DNA of 64,000 bases from HXMU1420-13 sp024742815 (GCA_024742815.1 JANSXX010000008.1:102991-166990); one strand, 5' to 3'; counted from the first letter of the stretch, positions 19,007-28,215 are shown. Notes: generated by a model not told the origin, from the sequence alone. Made by a program: numbers and translations.

Positions 19007-19582
19007 CTAACTGGAAACCGAGTTAGCAAATTTATTCCATCGGATAAAAATGATAAGGGCAAGAGTACAGAGTATTATCGCTGTAAAAAATGGAGTAATC
19101 CATAATTGTTGATCATCGAAATTCAGAGTAATCAAGAGGCTGCCAATCGGAATTACAGCGGCAGCTGCGGCATAGGCTTTTTCATCATAAAACCATGCAT
19201 AAGGCAGAAAATGCGCCCCGGTAATAATGGCGAACGTCATGATAAAGTAATCGGGCGATTTGAGTAAGATGAAGATCAAAAAAGGAAAATAGAAAACCTG
19301 AGCTACATTCAGCCACATACCCAATGGTTGCAGGGGATTTCCCTTTATCTTCCACGTGGTAGCAAACAATTTGAAAAAGGCGAACGCCAGTGGAAGCATC
19401 AAGCCACCAATCATGAAGGTAAAAATACTCTTGTTATACGAGCTTTGATCCAGCGTCCAGATTACTGTAATCGCAAACCATAAGATGCTTGCTGCTACAA
19501 TAAATTCAAGCCCGTTTTTTGCCTTAAGCTGGATTTCTTGTTTTAAATCAGCTAGAGTTTTGTTGCTAGAGGAGTGATCCAT
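19007..19582 (-). CDS. DUF7010-like integral membrane protein
   Basis: 191 residues with a short soluble N-terminus and about six membrane helices. Segments such as GGLMLPLAFAFFKLFATTWKIKGNPL and HFLPYAWFYDEKAYA are typical of DUF7010 proteins, which have no known function. The family name comes from recall of the motif pattern, not a search. It lies 24 bases upstream of the YdeI-like gene on the same strand, so the two may be co-transcribed. Confidence 0.55.
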   Translation of the reverse strand: MDHSSSNKTLADLKQEIQLKAKNGLEFIVAASILWFAITVIWTLDQSSYNKSIFTFMIGGLMLPLAFAFFKLFATTWKIKGNPLQPLGMWLNVAQVFYFPFLIFILLKSPDYFIMTFAIITGAHFLPYAWFYDEKAYAAAAAVIPIGSLLITLNFDDQQLWITPFFTAIILCTLALIIFIRWNKFANSVSS

Positions 19583-19645
19583 AAATCCGTACTATGTGAT
19601 GCCAATTTTTAAGTTGATGGTCCCTACGGGAGTAATTGAAGATTG

Positions 19646-20305
19646 ATGCAATCCAAAAAAGTTAAACAACCCTGGCCTACCAAAGCCGCAATGGAACAGA
19701 TTTATGAGTTAAATCTATGGGGTGGCGATCGAGGAGAGTTCTATTCGGGAGCTGGCTCGCATCAAAATAATTATGTTAAACCTTATGTGGAGCTTGTTGT
19801 GGAATTCCTGAATGGTTTTGAGCGTAAACCATCGATATGTGATTTAGGATGCGGCGATTTTAACATAGGAAAACACCTGCTTGATCACTGCAGTACATAC
19901 ATTGGGGTGGATATTGTACTGGATTTAATCACCCGAAATAGAAATACCTTTGCAGCGGATCATCTTGAGTTTCGATGTAGTGATATCGCGCGCGATGATC
20001 TGCCAAAAGCAGACGTGGCCTTACTGCGAAATGTGTTGCAGCATCTTTCGAATGCGGAAATTAAGAGTGTGACCGAAAAGTTGAATCAATATGAATACCT
20101 GATCCTCACTGAACATATTCCTGAGGGAGATTTTGAGCCTAATATCGATATTATTTCGGGGCAGGGAATTCGGTTAAAAAAGAACAGTGGTGTAGATATT
20201 ACCGAAGAGCCGTTTAAGCTAAATTCAAAGCGAAAGGAAACCTTATTGCGCATCCCTTACGCCGACGGTAAAGGAGTGCTGCTTACTACGCTTTTTAAGT
20301 TTTAA
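19646..20305 (+). CDS. Class I SAM-dependent methyltransferase
   Basis: 219-residue cytosolic protein. Motif I is ICDLGCGDFNIGKHLL, the SAM-binding glycine loop; VGVDIVLDLI-type acidic residue follows in the next strand (YIGVDIV), and DVALLRNVLQHLS is motif IV with post-motif helix. Substrate unknown. ATG at 19646 chosen over a TTG one codon upstream. It stands divergent from the DUF7010-like gene and just before the AT-rich accessory island. Confidence 0.85.
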   Translation: MQSKKVKQPWPTKAAMEQIYELNLWGGDRGEFYSGAGSHQNNYVKPYVELVVEFLNGFERKPSICDLGCGDFNIGKHLLDHCSTYIGVDIVLDLITRNRNTFAADHLEFRCSDIARDDLPKADVALLRNVLQHLSNAEIKSVTEKLNQYEYLILTEHIPEGDFEPNIDIISGQGIRLKKNSGVDITEEPFKLNSKRKETLLRIPYADGKGVLLTTLFKF

Positions 20306-20467
20306 GAGCTGGGTAGAAAGTGGGTAAGTAATTAATGAACAAGTGTAATGACTAAGCATAATTTCTGCTACTATACGCACTTGGAAACACCTTATACACC
20401 TCAACTTATTTTTTTATTTGCCTATAAGGCTATATATATAATCCTTGCCATAAATAAATTATGGTAT

Positions 20468-21860
20468 ATGAAACGATTACTGTTAGGGGTGTTACTTTTC
20501 GTAGCAGTGTGAGGTTTCTAATCTTGATCAAAAAACTACCGATCAAAAAGGGCAAACACCTTTACCCGAAATTGAGGCTAACGATTATAGATCACTCAAT
20601 TATTCTGATGCTTATCTATTTAAATCTGACTCATCAGGATTTCAGGGTTTTACCGGCATCGTAAACTGGCAGGTAATTTTACCCGTTATTGATGATGCCC
20701 GAACCAACTTACAAACTAATTATGTAGCTGTTTTTGGAATATTAGAAGCCGACGGCTTCTATAGTTACCATCAACAAATGTTAGGGTTTTCTCCCGAAGC
20801 GGTGCAGGAGGCTAATGGAAATGTTCGACCTTACATATATGAAATTATCGATCTATTGGGGCTCAGTGATGAAGTGAAGCGAGTGGCTATAGCCTACATT
20901 CCTGATAGTGAGTTGGCTAAAAAAGAACTTACTACATGGTTACATCCCAAATCGATGAGCGTAGCGCTTGATTCCTTGCTTCACTCAAAGTCAGTACTAC
21001 CACAATGTACTTATATGTGTACGATGGTAAGTGCTGATCAACTTAAATCAACCTCAGCTTCAACCGACGTTTTATATTGTTATCCGGTATCTTGCAGTGA
21101 AAGCGATATTATAGTTGAAGGTAGTGTTCCTAGTGATGGCGGTTCTGATTATAGCTGGCCAAGTGCCGATGCGGATGGCAATACAGGTTCGGATAGTGGT
21201 GGATCGGGTTCCAATACTGGGGAAGGTGATAGTGGCAATAATTCCTGTCCTCCACCATATAATTGCGGTAATCCTGAACAAGCTCCGGATGAAGATGATT
21301 CGGAGGAAAATGAGGATATTCCAGAGGAAGAACCATGTGAAACTGGTGATGAAAATATTGATGATCCAAATGTTCAGGAAGCATTAAATGAAATATGGGA
21401 GGATTCAAATGCCGATGCTACAGATCAATTTGATAGGAAAGAACAAGGTGGTTGGATTATCGAAAACCCTATTACAGGAAAGAAAAGTTTTCAAGAATTT
21501 CCGAATTCATGGCAACGATTACCATGTAAAATTGAAGTGCCAGAAAGTATTACAATTCCATCAAATACCATAGGAATTGTGCATACTCACCCTTTTACAA
21601 CGGGCGAAAAAATGTACTCTTGCTTAGGTGCACCTAATATGGTAATTGCAGAAATGATTGAAGATGTTAATCCTGATATCATAGAAATTTATGAAAACCA
21701 GCCAAGCCCTGGTGATTTAGATATGATTAAAACAATCAATGAACATGGTTTTGACCTAGATGGGTATATAATTGATGAGCAAGGCATCGTTAATTATGAT
21801 GAAGAAACGGTCAAAGATGATAGCTCTACAATGAAAAATTACGAACGATGTGCGTACTAA
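20468..21860 (+). pseudogene. Secreted JAMM/JAB-like C-terminal-domain lipoprotein, frameshifted at the lipobox
   Basis: Not a known family as a whole. ATG at 20468 opens a signal peptide (MKRLLLGVLLFVAV) that hits TGA at 20510. The next frame is open from 20505, starting with Gln then Cys (TGT, 20508-20510), and runs to 21860. Restoring one base would fuse the signal to that Cys as a lipobox. The mature protein has an N-terminal domain, a Ser/Gly/Asp linker, an acidic stretch, and a C-terminal domain with HTHP (codons at 21582-21593) and, 37 residues on, PSPGD: H-x-H-P and S-x-x-D of JAMM/JAB metallopeptidases with a long insert. It ends ERCAY. ATG at 20778 could start an unexported shorter form. 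Confidence 0.65.
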
Positions 21861-21886
21861 TCGATGAATTTATTAAACTAAATTTT

Positions 21887-22351
21887 ATGAAATACCTGAT
21901 AATAACATTCGTTTGGTTAATTAGCCCAGTAACTTTATTAGGACAGGATAAGACTGTTGAAAAATCAACTATTCAAAGTTCTAATTTTATTTGTCCTGAT
22001 CCCAATTTATTAAACGACAAACATAATCTTTCGGAGGAAGTAATACGGACCTTATTAAAGAATCCAGCCTATGAAGAAAGAAGAAATAAACGTGGTTTAA
22101 ATAACCTCAATTTTGAAGACCTTGAAGTACTCATCACTAATTCTGATGGCTATGCATGCTCGAAGCTTAATGAGTTTGCCAATAGGTACAAACTAGGTGA
22201 TCCAGAAATAGACCCCGGGCATAAACTTTCTTATTTCAAAATTGATAGCACCTATTTTATGGTACGCTGGTATGATGGAAATATGTTTGGTTTCACAGCT
22301 ATGTATGTTTTTAATAATCAATTTGAGCCAATTAGTATTGGTGCCTATTGA
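21887..22351 (+). CDS. Small exported partner protein of the JAMM-like gene, copy 1
   Basis: No family recognised. 154 residues from the ATG of MKYLIITFVWLISPVTLLGQ, a clear signal peptide. The mature domain is paralogous to the product of the gene at 23022: both end with a [S/I]FKID...Y core, then a strand with FxS/FNN and a short IG/LGF tail. It begins 26 bases after the JAMM-like gene, so the two are co-expressed. Being exported beside a toxin-like domain, it may be a periplasmic immunity protein or an inhibitor; this is inference. Confidence 0.65.
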   Translation: MKYLIITFVWLISPVTLLGQDKTVEKSTIQSSNFICPDPNLLNDKHNLSEEVIRTLLKNPAYEERRNKRGLNNLNFEDLEVLITNSDGYACSKLNEFANRYKLGDPEIDPGHKLSYFKIDSTYFMVRWYDGNMFGFTAMYVFNNQFEPISIGAY

Positions 22352-22478
22352 TCTTGTCAAATGGCTTCACCTCATTGCGTAGCTCTACTGCGCAATGCTC
22401 CTTTTTTGATCTCCGCTCCGATTATTATCTGACCTGACCATAAGTACATATATTTAGGGGAACTGAAAACTATCTTTT
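22352..22478. repeat. 3' flank of module copy 1, repeated after copy 2
   Basis: The sequence TAGCTCTACTGCGCAAT with following CTCCGCTCC and an ACATATATTTAGGGG end has a diverged partner at about 23553-23655 (TAGCTCTACTACACAAT, GCTCCGCTCC, ACATTTATGGGCG). The duplication unit therefore extends past the partner gene. Confidence 0.7.
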
Positions 22479-22480
22479 GA

Positions 22481-23020
22481 ACCAGTGGTTCAAGCAAGCA
22501 TTCCGAACAATTTATTCGGATCGAGTTAGAAGAGCCTCCAGAGCCTTGTGACACAGAAGACCCAATATTAGATAACGAAGTGTTTCAAATTAACCTCAAC
22601 CTACTTTGGCAATCGAGTCAACCCGATGAACCAATTAGTGAAAGAACAGAGCAAGGAGGTTTTATTGTAAGTGATGGGAATGATTACAGTATTATTAATT
22701 ACCCATCAGATTGGATCAGAAATGCTTGTCAAATTGACCCACCAAACGATTTTTTAAATGATGTACCGGAAAATATAGTGGGGGTAATACATACTCACCC
22801 TTTCTTTTCGGGGGATGACACTACATCGCCAGCTGTTTGCGGTTCTGGTGGGTCAACTAATTACAGTTCGGGATCAAATCTTTATGATTTTGAATTCTTG
22901 ACAGCAGTAATGAATTATACAAACAATTTCAATCTTAAAAGTTACATAATAGATGGTGATAATATCTTATCGATTAATCTCTTCCTTCATATTATAACTA
23001 CTAAAAGATGTGGGTACTAA
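22481..23020 (+). pseudogene. 5'-truncated orphan JAMM-like module, copy 2
   Basis: The frame is open from 22481 after a TGA, with no ATG and no signal peptide; the first possible start is GTG at 22580. Homology to the C-terminal half of the gene at 20468 begins in the acidic linker (EEPPEPCDTEDP against EEEPCETGDENIDDP) and covers the whole JAMM-like domain: RTEQGGFIV, GVIHTHPFFSGDD, GSNLYD and the end KRCGY. The S-x-x-D element carries one extra residue. It looks like a displaced C-terminal cassette, silent unless recombined with the full-length gene, rather than a normal gene. Its partner follows two bases later. Confidence 0.65.
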
Positions 23021-23021
23021 G

Positions 23022-23549
23022 ATGAAGAAATACTCAATTTCTATACTACTTATTGTTATAAGCTTTGTTTTCATTAATCCTGATTTTGTTTACTCACAGG
23101 CTAAGAGTGATTTAGTGACATGCCCTGAGAATAAGCCAATTGATTGGATGACAGTAAAGTCAGTACTAATATCAACGAAAATAACTGATTTTGATAATTA
23201 TCTAAGTCAAAAATCCCTTAAATACAATTACTCTGATTTTGAAAACTTAGTAAAATTAAAATCATCTGAAATAAGTTCATATAAAGATCTTGAGCAACAA
23301 TTTGATATGGTAGGAGATTATTTGATTAATAATGGGGTAATTGTCATCAAAGATTTATCAATTTGTAGCGAGATTTATCAAGTAATGGAGGAGAGACAAA
23401 CTGATTTAGATGATTATGAAAGAGGTCCGATTTTTAAAATCGATGACCTATATATTTCTTATTACAATGTTAAAACCCCTAGAATGGGAATGAAAACGAT
23501 TTATTTCTTTGATTCTAAACTATCATTAATAAAGACTTTGGGTTTTTAG
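23022..23549 (+). CDS. Small exported partner protein, copy 2
   Basis: 175 residues from the ATG of MKKYSISILLIVISFVFINP, a signal peptide. Diverged paralogue of the gene at 21887, similar mostly over the last 40 residues (IFKIDDLYISYYN and IYFFDSKLSLIKTLGF). It starts one base after the stop of the orphan JAMM-like module. Retention of an intact signal peptide and frame, while the upstream module lost its start, suggests that this protein is kept for its own sake, as expected of an immunity gene. Function not shown. Confidence 0.6.
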   Translation: MKKYSISILLIVISFVFINPDFVYSQAKSDLVTCPENKPIDWMTVKSVLISTKITDFDNYLSQKSLKYNYSDFENLVKLKSSEISSYKDLEQQFDMVGDYLINNGVIVIKDLSICSEIYQVMEERQTDLDDYERGPIFKIDDLYISYYNVKTPRMGMKTIYFFDSKLSLIKTLGF

Positions 23550-23963
23550 ATTAGTTAACCTCGTTACATAGCTCTACTACACAATCCTTTTTCTGAAGCT
23601 CCGCTCCAACTATTACTTGGCCAAATGCACAGTACATTTATGGGCGATAATGGATAATTCAATTATTGTAAATAAATCAGAACATGAAAGAAAGGCAATA
23701 CCGGGATGTTTGCGAGCACTAAACTCGTAACAATGCTGATATACATTCAACATAAGTCCGCAAAGGTGTTTGTGCCATAGGCATTCCTACGGAAGCTGCC
23801 AAACGTAGTCGCATAGATAGCAGGGAAGCCGGAAAGGGAGGGGCGAGAGCAACGAACGTAGAAACGAACAAGTACAGTCAATAAAAGCTCAAACAGAGCG
23901 AGGGAAAAAACTATCTACTTGGTTCTGTCCTTATAAAAGGTGTTAGATTGCCAATATAGAGGC
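23550..23963. other. Non-coding region after the JAMM-like modules, possible decayed structured RNA element
   Basis: The first 100 bases repeat the flank of module copy 1. From about 23690 to 23900 follows a GC-richer stretch with short purine-rich blocks (GGGAAGCCGGAAAGGGAGG, GAGAGCAACGAACG) that remind me of the ribozyme part of group II introns. No reverse-transcriptase frame accompanies it. The intron idea is weak. Confidence 0.3.
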
Positions 23964-24791
23964 TTATAAATATTCAATTTCGTACAGTTTCCAGTTGTTA
24001 ATTGATAATTTGATTTTAGACTCTAATTTATCTTCCTCTTCGTATCCAAATACCCAATTTATAAACCCATCTTCATCCACAATTATTTCAATTAATGCAG
24101 GAATAGCTAAGTTGAAGGTATGTTTATATTCAATAGGTTGTTGCACATTTGAGTAACCAAAAAGTCCAACTAAAAATGTTGATTTAATGCCTTTTGTAAA
24201 ATCATTATGATTTTGATTTATTCTTTCATGAAATATAGCGCCATCAAGAAGTCTTAAAAGTTCAAAAAAATCAGTCCCTTCAGTTAAGTTGTTAATCTTA
24301 TGTTTAGTTATTTCATAATATTCTTTGGTCAAATATTCACCATTATTTGTTGCGTTAATATTTGAATTACTCAAAGAATGAAGATCATAGGTAAATTTTT
24401 GAATATCAGAAATTAGATTTGGAGCTTCCTGATTAAATTTGATCTTATATTTGACATGAACCTGACCTTGGTCTATGTAACCAAAAATCATCGAATATTT
24501 ACTTGTTGTATCAGTCGTGCCAAAATGGTTTAAATCTTTTAACCAACCATTCGCCACATAGAATCTTACTCTACCATTATCAATTGATGAAATAAGAATA
24601 GGAAGTTCATTCGCTAAATCAGAATACGTCGACTTATCTGGTTCAAGTTTTTCGATAACTTGTTCAGCGTTTAAATAAGATTCTTTAGTCCAATACTCTT
24701 CATGGGTATCATTTAATAGTTTAGTATATGAAGTTGATACGCAACTCGGCAGGAAAAAGAGTAAACAAATTAAAACCCGTTTATTAATCAT
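23964..24791 (-). CDS. Hypothetical lipoprotein
   Basis: 275 residues with a good lipoprotein signal (LLFFLPSC). No family recognised. The mature part is mixed alpha/beta, Asn- and Ile-rich, with codon use as AT-rich as the JAMM-like modules, so it belongs to the same accessory island. It is convergent with module copy 2. No motif suggests an enzymatic role. Confidence 0.65.
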   Translation of the reverse strand: MINKRVLICLLFFLPSCVSTSYTKLLNDTHEEYWTKESYLNAEQVIEKLEPDKSTYSDLANELPILISSIDNGRVRFYVANGWLKDLNHFGTTDTTSKYSMIFGYIDQGQVHVKYKIKFNQEAPNLISDIQKFTYDLHSLSNSNINATNNGEYLTKEYYEITKHKINNLTEGTDFFELLRLLDGAIFHERINQNHNDFTKGIKSTFLVGLFGYSNVQQPIEYKHTFNLAIPALIEIIVDEDGFINWVFGYEEEDKLESKIKLSINNWKLYEIEYL

Positions 24792-25214
24792 TTTAAAAGA
24801 CTAGCATGATTTCTGTTTAAAGATTTGATGCAAACTAACATATTATTAATAGCTCAAGTGGATAATATTCGGATAAACTTCCAGAACCCCCATAAACAGC
24901 CTGAAAAACTCTTTTTACCGATAAAATCCAAGCTCTGGTTCAGATAAAAATTTTGACAGAAGTTCCCCGCTCCGTGTTTTTGCAAGATAGTACTATCAAC
25001 AAAAAGATCAACACTATGAGGAAAAGTAATTGGCTATCTGATGTGGGTTGGGCTCGCTCCATTTTTAATTACCTCAAACCTTATAAATAACCACCCTAAC
25101 TAATCAACAGCGAGAAAGCAAAACAATAAAACCTAGTTTATGTTGTTTCCTTATACTGTTAACTTGTTGTAATTTTATTACTAACGTTTAATGGTTTTTT
25201 AATTCGCACAATAC
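24792..25214. other. AT-rich intergenic region without supported gene
   Basis: A 423-base gap between divergent lipoprotein genes. It holds only a 24-codon frame (25016-25090) with no support and scattered poly-A/T. Promoters for both neighbours must lie here, but no perfect box is seen. Confidence 0.5.
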
Positions 25215-25988
25215 ATGAAGTACCTGGTTATCCTTTCTTTTCTTTGGCTTGCTTCGTGTTCTATTATAAAACCTTCCAACAATCAGCCGGAAAACACCGA
25301 TTCTTCTACCTATTACGGGTTGCCCTATCGGGAAGGGGAGCCATTTTTTACGGAGGATGAAATCGCCGCCAATGTCCACTACCCGCAAATCACGTACAAT
25401 GCGAAGAAAGAAGGTGATGTATATGTCGCTCTTTTAGTAGACCGAGACGGAGAAGTTACAAACACAGAAATCTTATCCTCTTTTGATGTATACGCCTCCG
25501 CTTCAGTAACCGAAACTTTATCAAAAGAAATATTTTACCCCAAAAAGGTGAATAAAGTACCGTCGGTTACTCTTCTATATTCAAAGGTCTCGTTTGAGCT
25601 GGAGAACGCAATGGTATCCGTTCAATTTGCTGATACTAGCTTTTTACCGATAAGTACATCGCAAGAAGAGGAGTTGCTATCAAGATTAATTGAGAAACAT
25701 ATATACATCACCGATCCGGTATTGATTGGTGGACTCGAAAGTTTGGTAGTTAACTATCCCGAAGAAGCCCTACAAGAAGAAGTTGAAGGGGTAGTTATTG
25801 TACAATTCATAGTGGGAGAACGTGGCGATGTAATTAAACCCAGAGTAGTGCAAGGGTTGGGTTTTGGCTGTGATGAAGAGGCAATTAAAGCCGTTCGACG
25901 TTTATCGTTTAAAGCCGGCACCAAAAACGGCAAGCCTGTACCTGTAAATTATACGTTGCCCGTTTATTTTATCCTTCCGGCATATTGA
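25215..25988 (+). CDS. Lipoprotein with two TonB C-terminal domains
   Basis: 257 residues. The signal ends in WLASC, a strong lipobox. The first TonB_C-like domain lies at about residues 50-135 (EGDVYVALLVDRDGEVTNTE) and the second at about 165-257 (EGVVIVQFIVGERGDVIKPR, ending TLPVYFILPA). TonB normally spans the inner membrane with a helix and a Pro-rich linker; both are absent here. It may be an energy-transfer accessory or a simple protein-binding lipoprotein. It is a single gene at the right edge of the accessory island. Confidence 0.82.
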   Translation: MKYLVILSFLWLASCSIIKPSNNQPENTDSSTYYGLPYREGEPFFTEDEIAANVHYPQITYNAKKEGDVYVALLVDRDGEVTNTEILSSFDVYASASVTETLSKEIFYPKKVNKVPSVTLLYSKVSFELENAMVSVQFADTSFLPISTSQEEELLSRLIEKHIYITDPVLIGGLESLVVNYPEEALQEEVEGVVIVQFIVGERGDVIKPRVVQGLGFGCDEEAIKAVRRLSFKAGTKNGKPVPVNYTLPVYFILPAY

Positions 25989-26147
25989 TGTTCATTTTCA
26001 TTTCGGTGATGTAAGCAAACGGGTAAAACATAAGCACTGAATTAACCCATAATTCTGTTCCCAAAATCTACGCCTAATTTACCCTGAATATATTGCCGTA
26101 AAGGAGGAATAATTCCTTTAAAAAGATCATATTTGAGGAGCACATAA

Positions 26148-27203
26148 ATGTACCTTAAGTCTATGAAATCAGTCATATCCTTTTTTATCGCTTGCACACT
26201 TCTGTTTGCGACTGCTTGCTCAGATTCTCCATCAAATAATAATAATACCGGTATTTCAGAGCCGCTGGATCCTTTTGTACAGAATGCGGAACTCGGCCGG
26301 GGAATAAATCTCGGAAATGCGCTCGAAGCACCTAATGAAGGAGAATGGGGAGTTACGCTGGAAGCGGAGTTTTTCGAGTTAATAAAAGCTACAGGATTTA
26401 GCAGCGTTCGTATTCCTATTCGGTGGAGTGCACATACCTCGGCAGAGGCTCCATTTACTATTGAGGAAGCTTTTTTCGATCGTGTGGATTGGGCGATTGC
26501 ACAAGCACTGGAAAACGATTTGATGGTGATGATCAATATGCATCACTACGAGGAAATCTTTCAAAACCCGGCGCAGGAACGTGATAAGTTTTTGTCGATG
26601 TGGACCCAAATTTCTGAGCGGTACAAAGATCAGCCTAAGGAGGTTTTATTTGAGATATTGAACGAGCCTCATGGAGAATTAACCGCGGAGTTATGGAATC
26701 AATTATTGCCGGCAGCACTTGATATTATACGTGATACGAATCCGAACCGTACGGTAGTAATTGGTGCCGCTGAATGGGGAGGAATTCCGGGCTTACTAAA
26801 ACTCGACATCCCCAATGATAGTAATCTGATTGTAACGGTGCATTATTATGAGCCTTTTCAGTTTACACATCAGGGAGCAGAATGGGTGGAAAACTCTGAT
26901 CCTTGGGTGGGCACAACCTGGAACGGAACACCCCAGGAGGTGCAAGCCGTAGAAAATCATTTTCAACAAATTGTAGATTGGGGAGAAGATCGAGGAGTGC
27001 CGATTAATATTGGCGAGTTTGGTGCCTACAGCAAAGCGGATTCACCTTCGCGAGCTCGTTGGACGGAAGCTATTGTCCATTTTGCTCTCGAAAATAACAT
27101 GAGTTACCACTATTGGGAGTTTGCTTCCGGTTTTGGAATCTATAATGCAAATAACGGTCAATGGGATATGGAGCTGTTAAACGCTTTGATTAATACGGAG
27201 TAG
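26148..27203 (+). CDS. Glycoside hydrolase family 5 (cellulase-like) lipoprotein
   Basis: 351 residues, exported as a lipoprotein (lipobox ATAC). A complete (beta/alpha)8 GH5 domain follows: GINLGNALEAPNEGEWG at the start, SVRIPIRWS, acid/base Glu173 in ILNEPHG and nucleophile Glu290 in IGEFGAYS. These place it with endo-beta-1,4-glucanase-like retaining enzymes. GAGGAG lies eight bases before the ATG at 26148; a second ATG at 26163 would also keep the signal. No carbohydrate-binding module and no PUL neighbours, so it works alone. Confidence 0.93.
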   Translation: MYLKSMKSVISFFIACTLLFATACSDSPSNNNNTGISEPLDPFVQNAELGRGINLGNALEAPNEGEWGVTLEAEFFELIKATGFSSVRIPIRWSAHTSAEAPFTIEEAFFDRVDWAIAQALENDLMVMINMHHYEEIFQNPAQERDKFLSMWTQISERYKDQPKEVLFEILNEPHGELTAELWNQLLPAALDIIRDTNPNRTVVIGAAEWGGIPGLLKLDIPNDSNLIVTVHYYEPFQFTHQGAEWVENSDPWVGTTWNGTPQEVQAVENHFQQIVDWGEDRGVPINIGEFGAYSKADSPSRARWTEAIVHFALENNMSYHYWEFASGFGIYNANNGQWDMELLNALINTE

Positions 27204-27340
27204 ATTGTTTGGTGATGAGTGATTTGGTGATAAAGTGAGAGGTGATTACGTGATAGGTGATGAGTGATAAAGTGATCGTCATTTTAAGTTATTGTTAGTC
27301 ATCTCGCGGCGAATGCCCGAGATCTAAAGTTGTGGGAAGC
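27204..27340. repeat. Left arm of a 130-bp inverted repeat pair
   Basis: A stutter of GTGAT/GATGAG words (about 27212-27282) is followed by a 23-bp hairpin (ATCTCG...CGAGAT, 27301-27323). The same order occurs on the other strand at 36850-37000. A further copy of the hairpin lies at 27436-27458. Confidence 0.8.
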
Positions 27341-27435
27341 CGAGAAGTGTTGTTTTAGCTTGATCTTCTGTTATCACCGGTATGACTTATGAACCGCAAA
27401 GAAATGAATATCATAAAATAACAAAGAGATTAGTC

Positions 27436-27458
27436 ATCTCGCGGCGAATGCCCGAGAT
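27436..27458. repeat. 23-bp hairpin repeat, second copy
   Basis: Same bases as 27301-27323, with identical GTC before and TAAAG after; the flanks (AGCCGAGAAGTGTTGTTTTAG) are also repeated. It completes the 317-base gap after the GH5 gene, in which no gene is seen. Confidence 0.85.
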
Positions 27459-27520
27459 CTAAAGCTGCATAAAGCCGAGAAGTGTTGTTTTAGCAAAAAC
27501 ATCCACCTTCCCCGCCCCAA

Positions 27521-27988
27521 TCATTTCAACTCAACCCATCCCGAATCGGGGTCGTTGCCACTCATATCCAACCCTGCGCGAACATAATAGCCATGGCGAG
27601 CATTAAATCCATGATAAATGGGTAACGAGCCATTAGGAATAGTAATCTCTGTCTTCCACTCATAGGTTTGATTGGCCACTAAATTAGAAGCACCTTTCAC
27701 AGTGATTTCATCGTTAAACGTTTCGTGACTCAATTCAACGGTTTTTGTTCTAGTTCTCGTACTACCATCGCTGTTACGCACCACATCCGACGCCCGAGCT
27801 TTCACTAATTCGGTACCCACTACATTCAGATACACCCGATCAATACGAATGTTCTCATCCTGTACTTCTGCTTTGATCCGCACCTCAAATGGAGAGCCAA
27901 ATAACACTGGGTCGCTTTCCACAAACACTTTTGCAGAGCCACCGGTTAGCTTTTTTGCGAATGATTTTACTTTATCGAAAATGCCCAT
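27521..27988 (-). CDS. Spo0M-like (arrestin-fold) protein
   Basis: 155 residues, cytosolic, all-beta. The start MGIFDKVKSFAKKL followed by FGSPFEVRIKAEV, the YEWKTEITIPNGSLPIYHG strand and HGYYVRAGLDMSGNDPD fit the sporulation-control protein Spo0M family, an arrestin-like fold found well outside spore-formers. Only the N-terminal domain and a short tail are present; Bacillus Spo0M is longer. Function here unknown. Convergent with the GH5 gene, with repeats in between. Confidence 0.75.
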   Translation of the reverse strand: MGIFDKVKSFAKKLTGGSAKVFVESDPVLFGSPFEVRIKAEVQDENIRIDRVYLNVVGTELVKARASDVVRNSDGSTRTRTKTVELSHETFNDEITVKGASNLVANQTYEWKTEITIPNGSLPIYHGFNARHGYYVRAGLDMSGNDPDSGWVELK

Positions 27989-28215
27989 AGTTCAGCGATT
28001 TGTTAACCAAAACATACCGTCGAACATCGGTAATTATCCCGATGTATACAACGCTGAATACAGAACTCCAAAACTTGAATTAATTTAGAAAGTCAGTGTT
28101 TTAGTGATTTTGTGACAGTATAAATCACTTGTAAAAAACCAAAACGATCGTTTCAACTCTTTGCAGAATCTGTTTTCTTATCGCATCAACAATACTGTCA
28201 CCATATCTGCATATC

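Noticed and set aside
20461..20664. 67-codon frame ahead of the JAMM-like gene
   Set aside because: It runs in a third frame over the real N-terminal coding region and has no protein-like features.
25016..25090. 24-codon frame in the gap before the TonB_C lipoprotein
   Set aside because: Too short, without ribosome binding site or recognisable sequence.
26042..26536. 164-codon minus-strand frame over the GH5 gene
   Set aside because: Shadow of the GH5 coding region, which has complete catalytic motifs on the plus strand.
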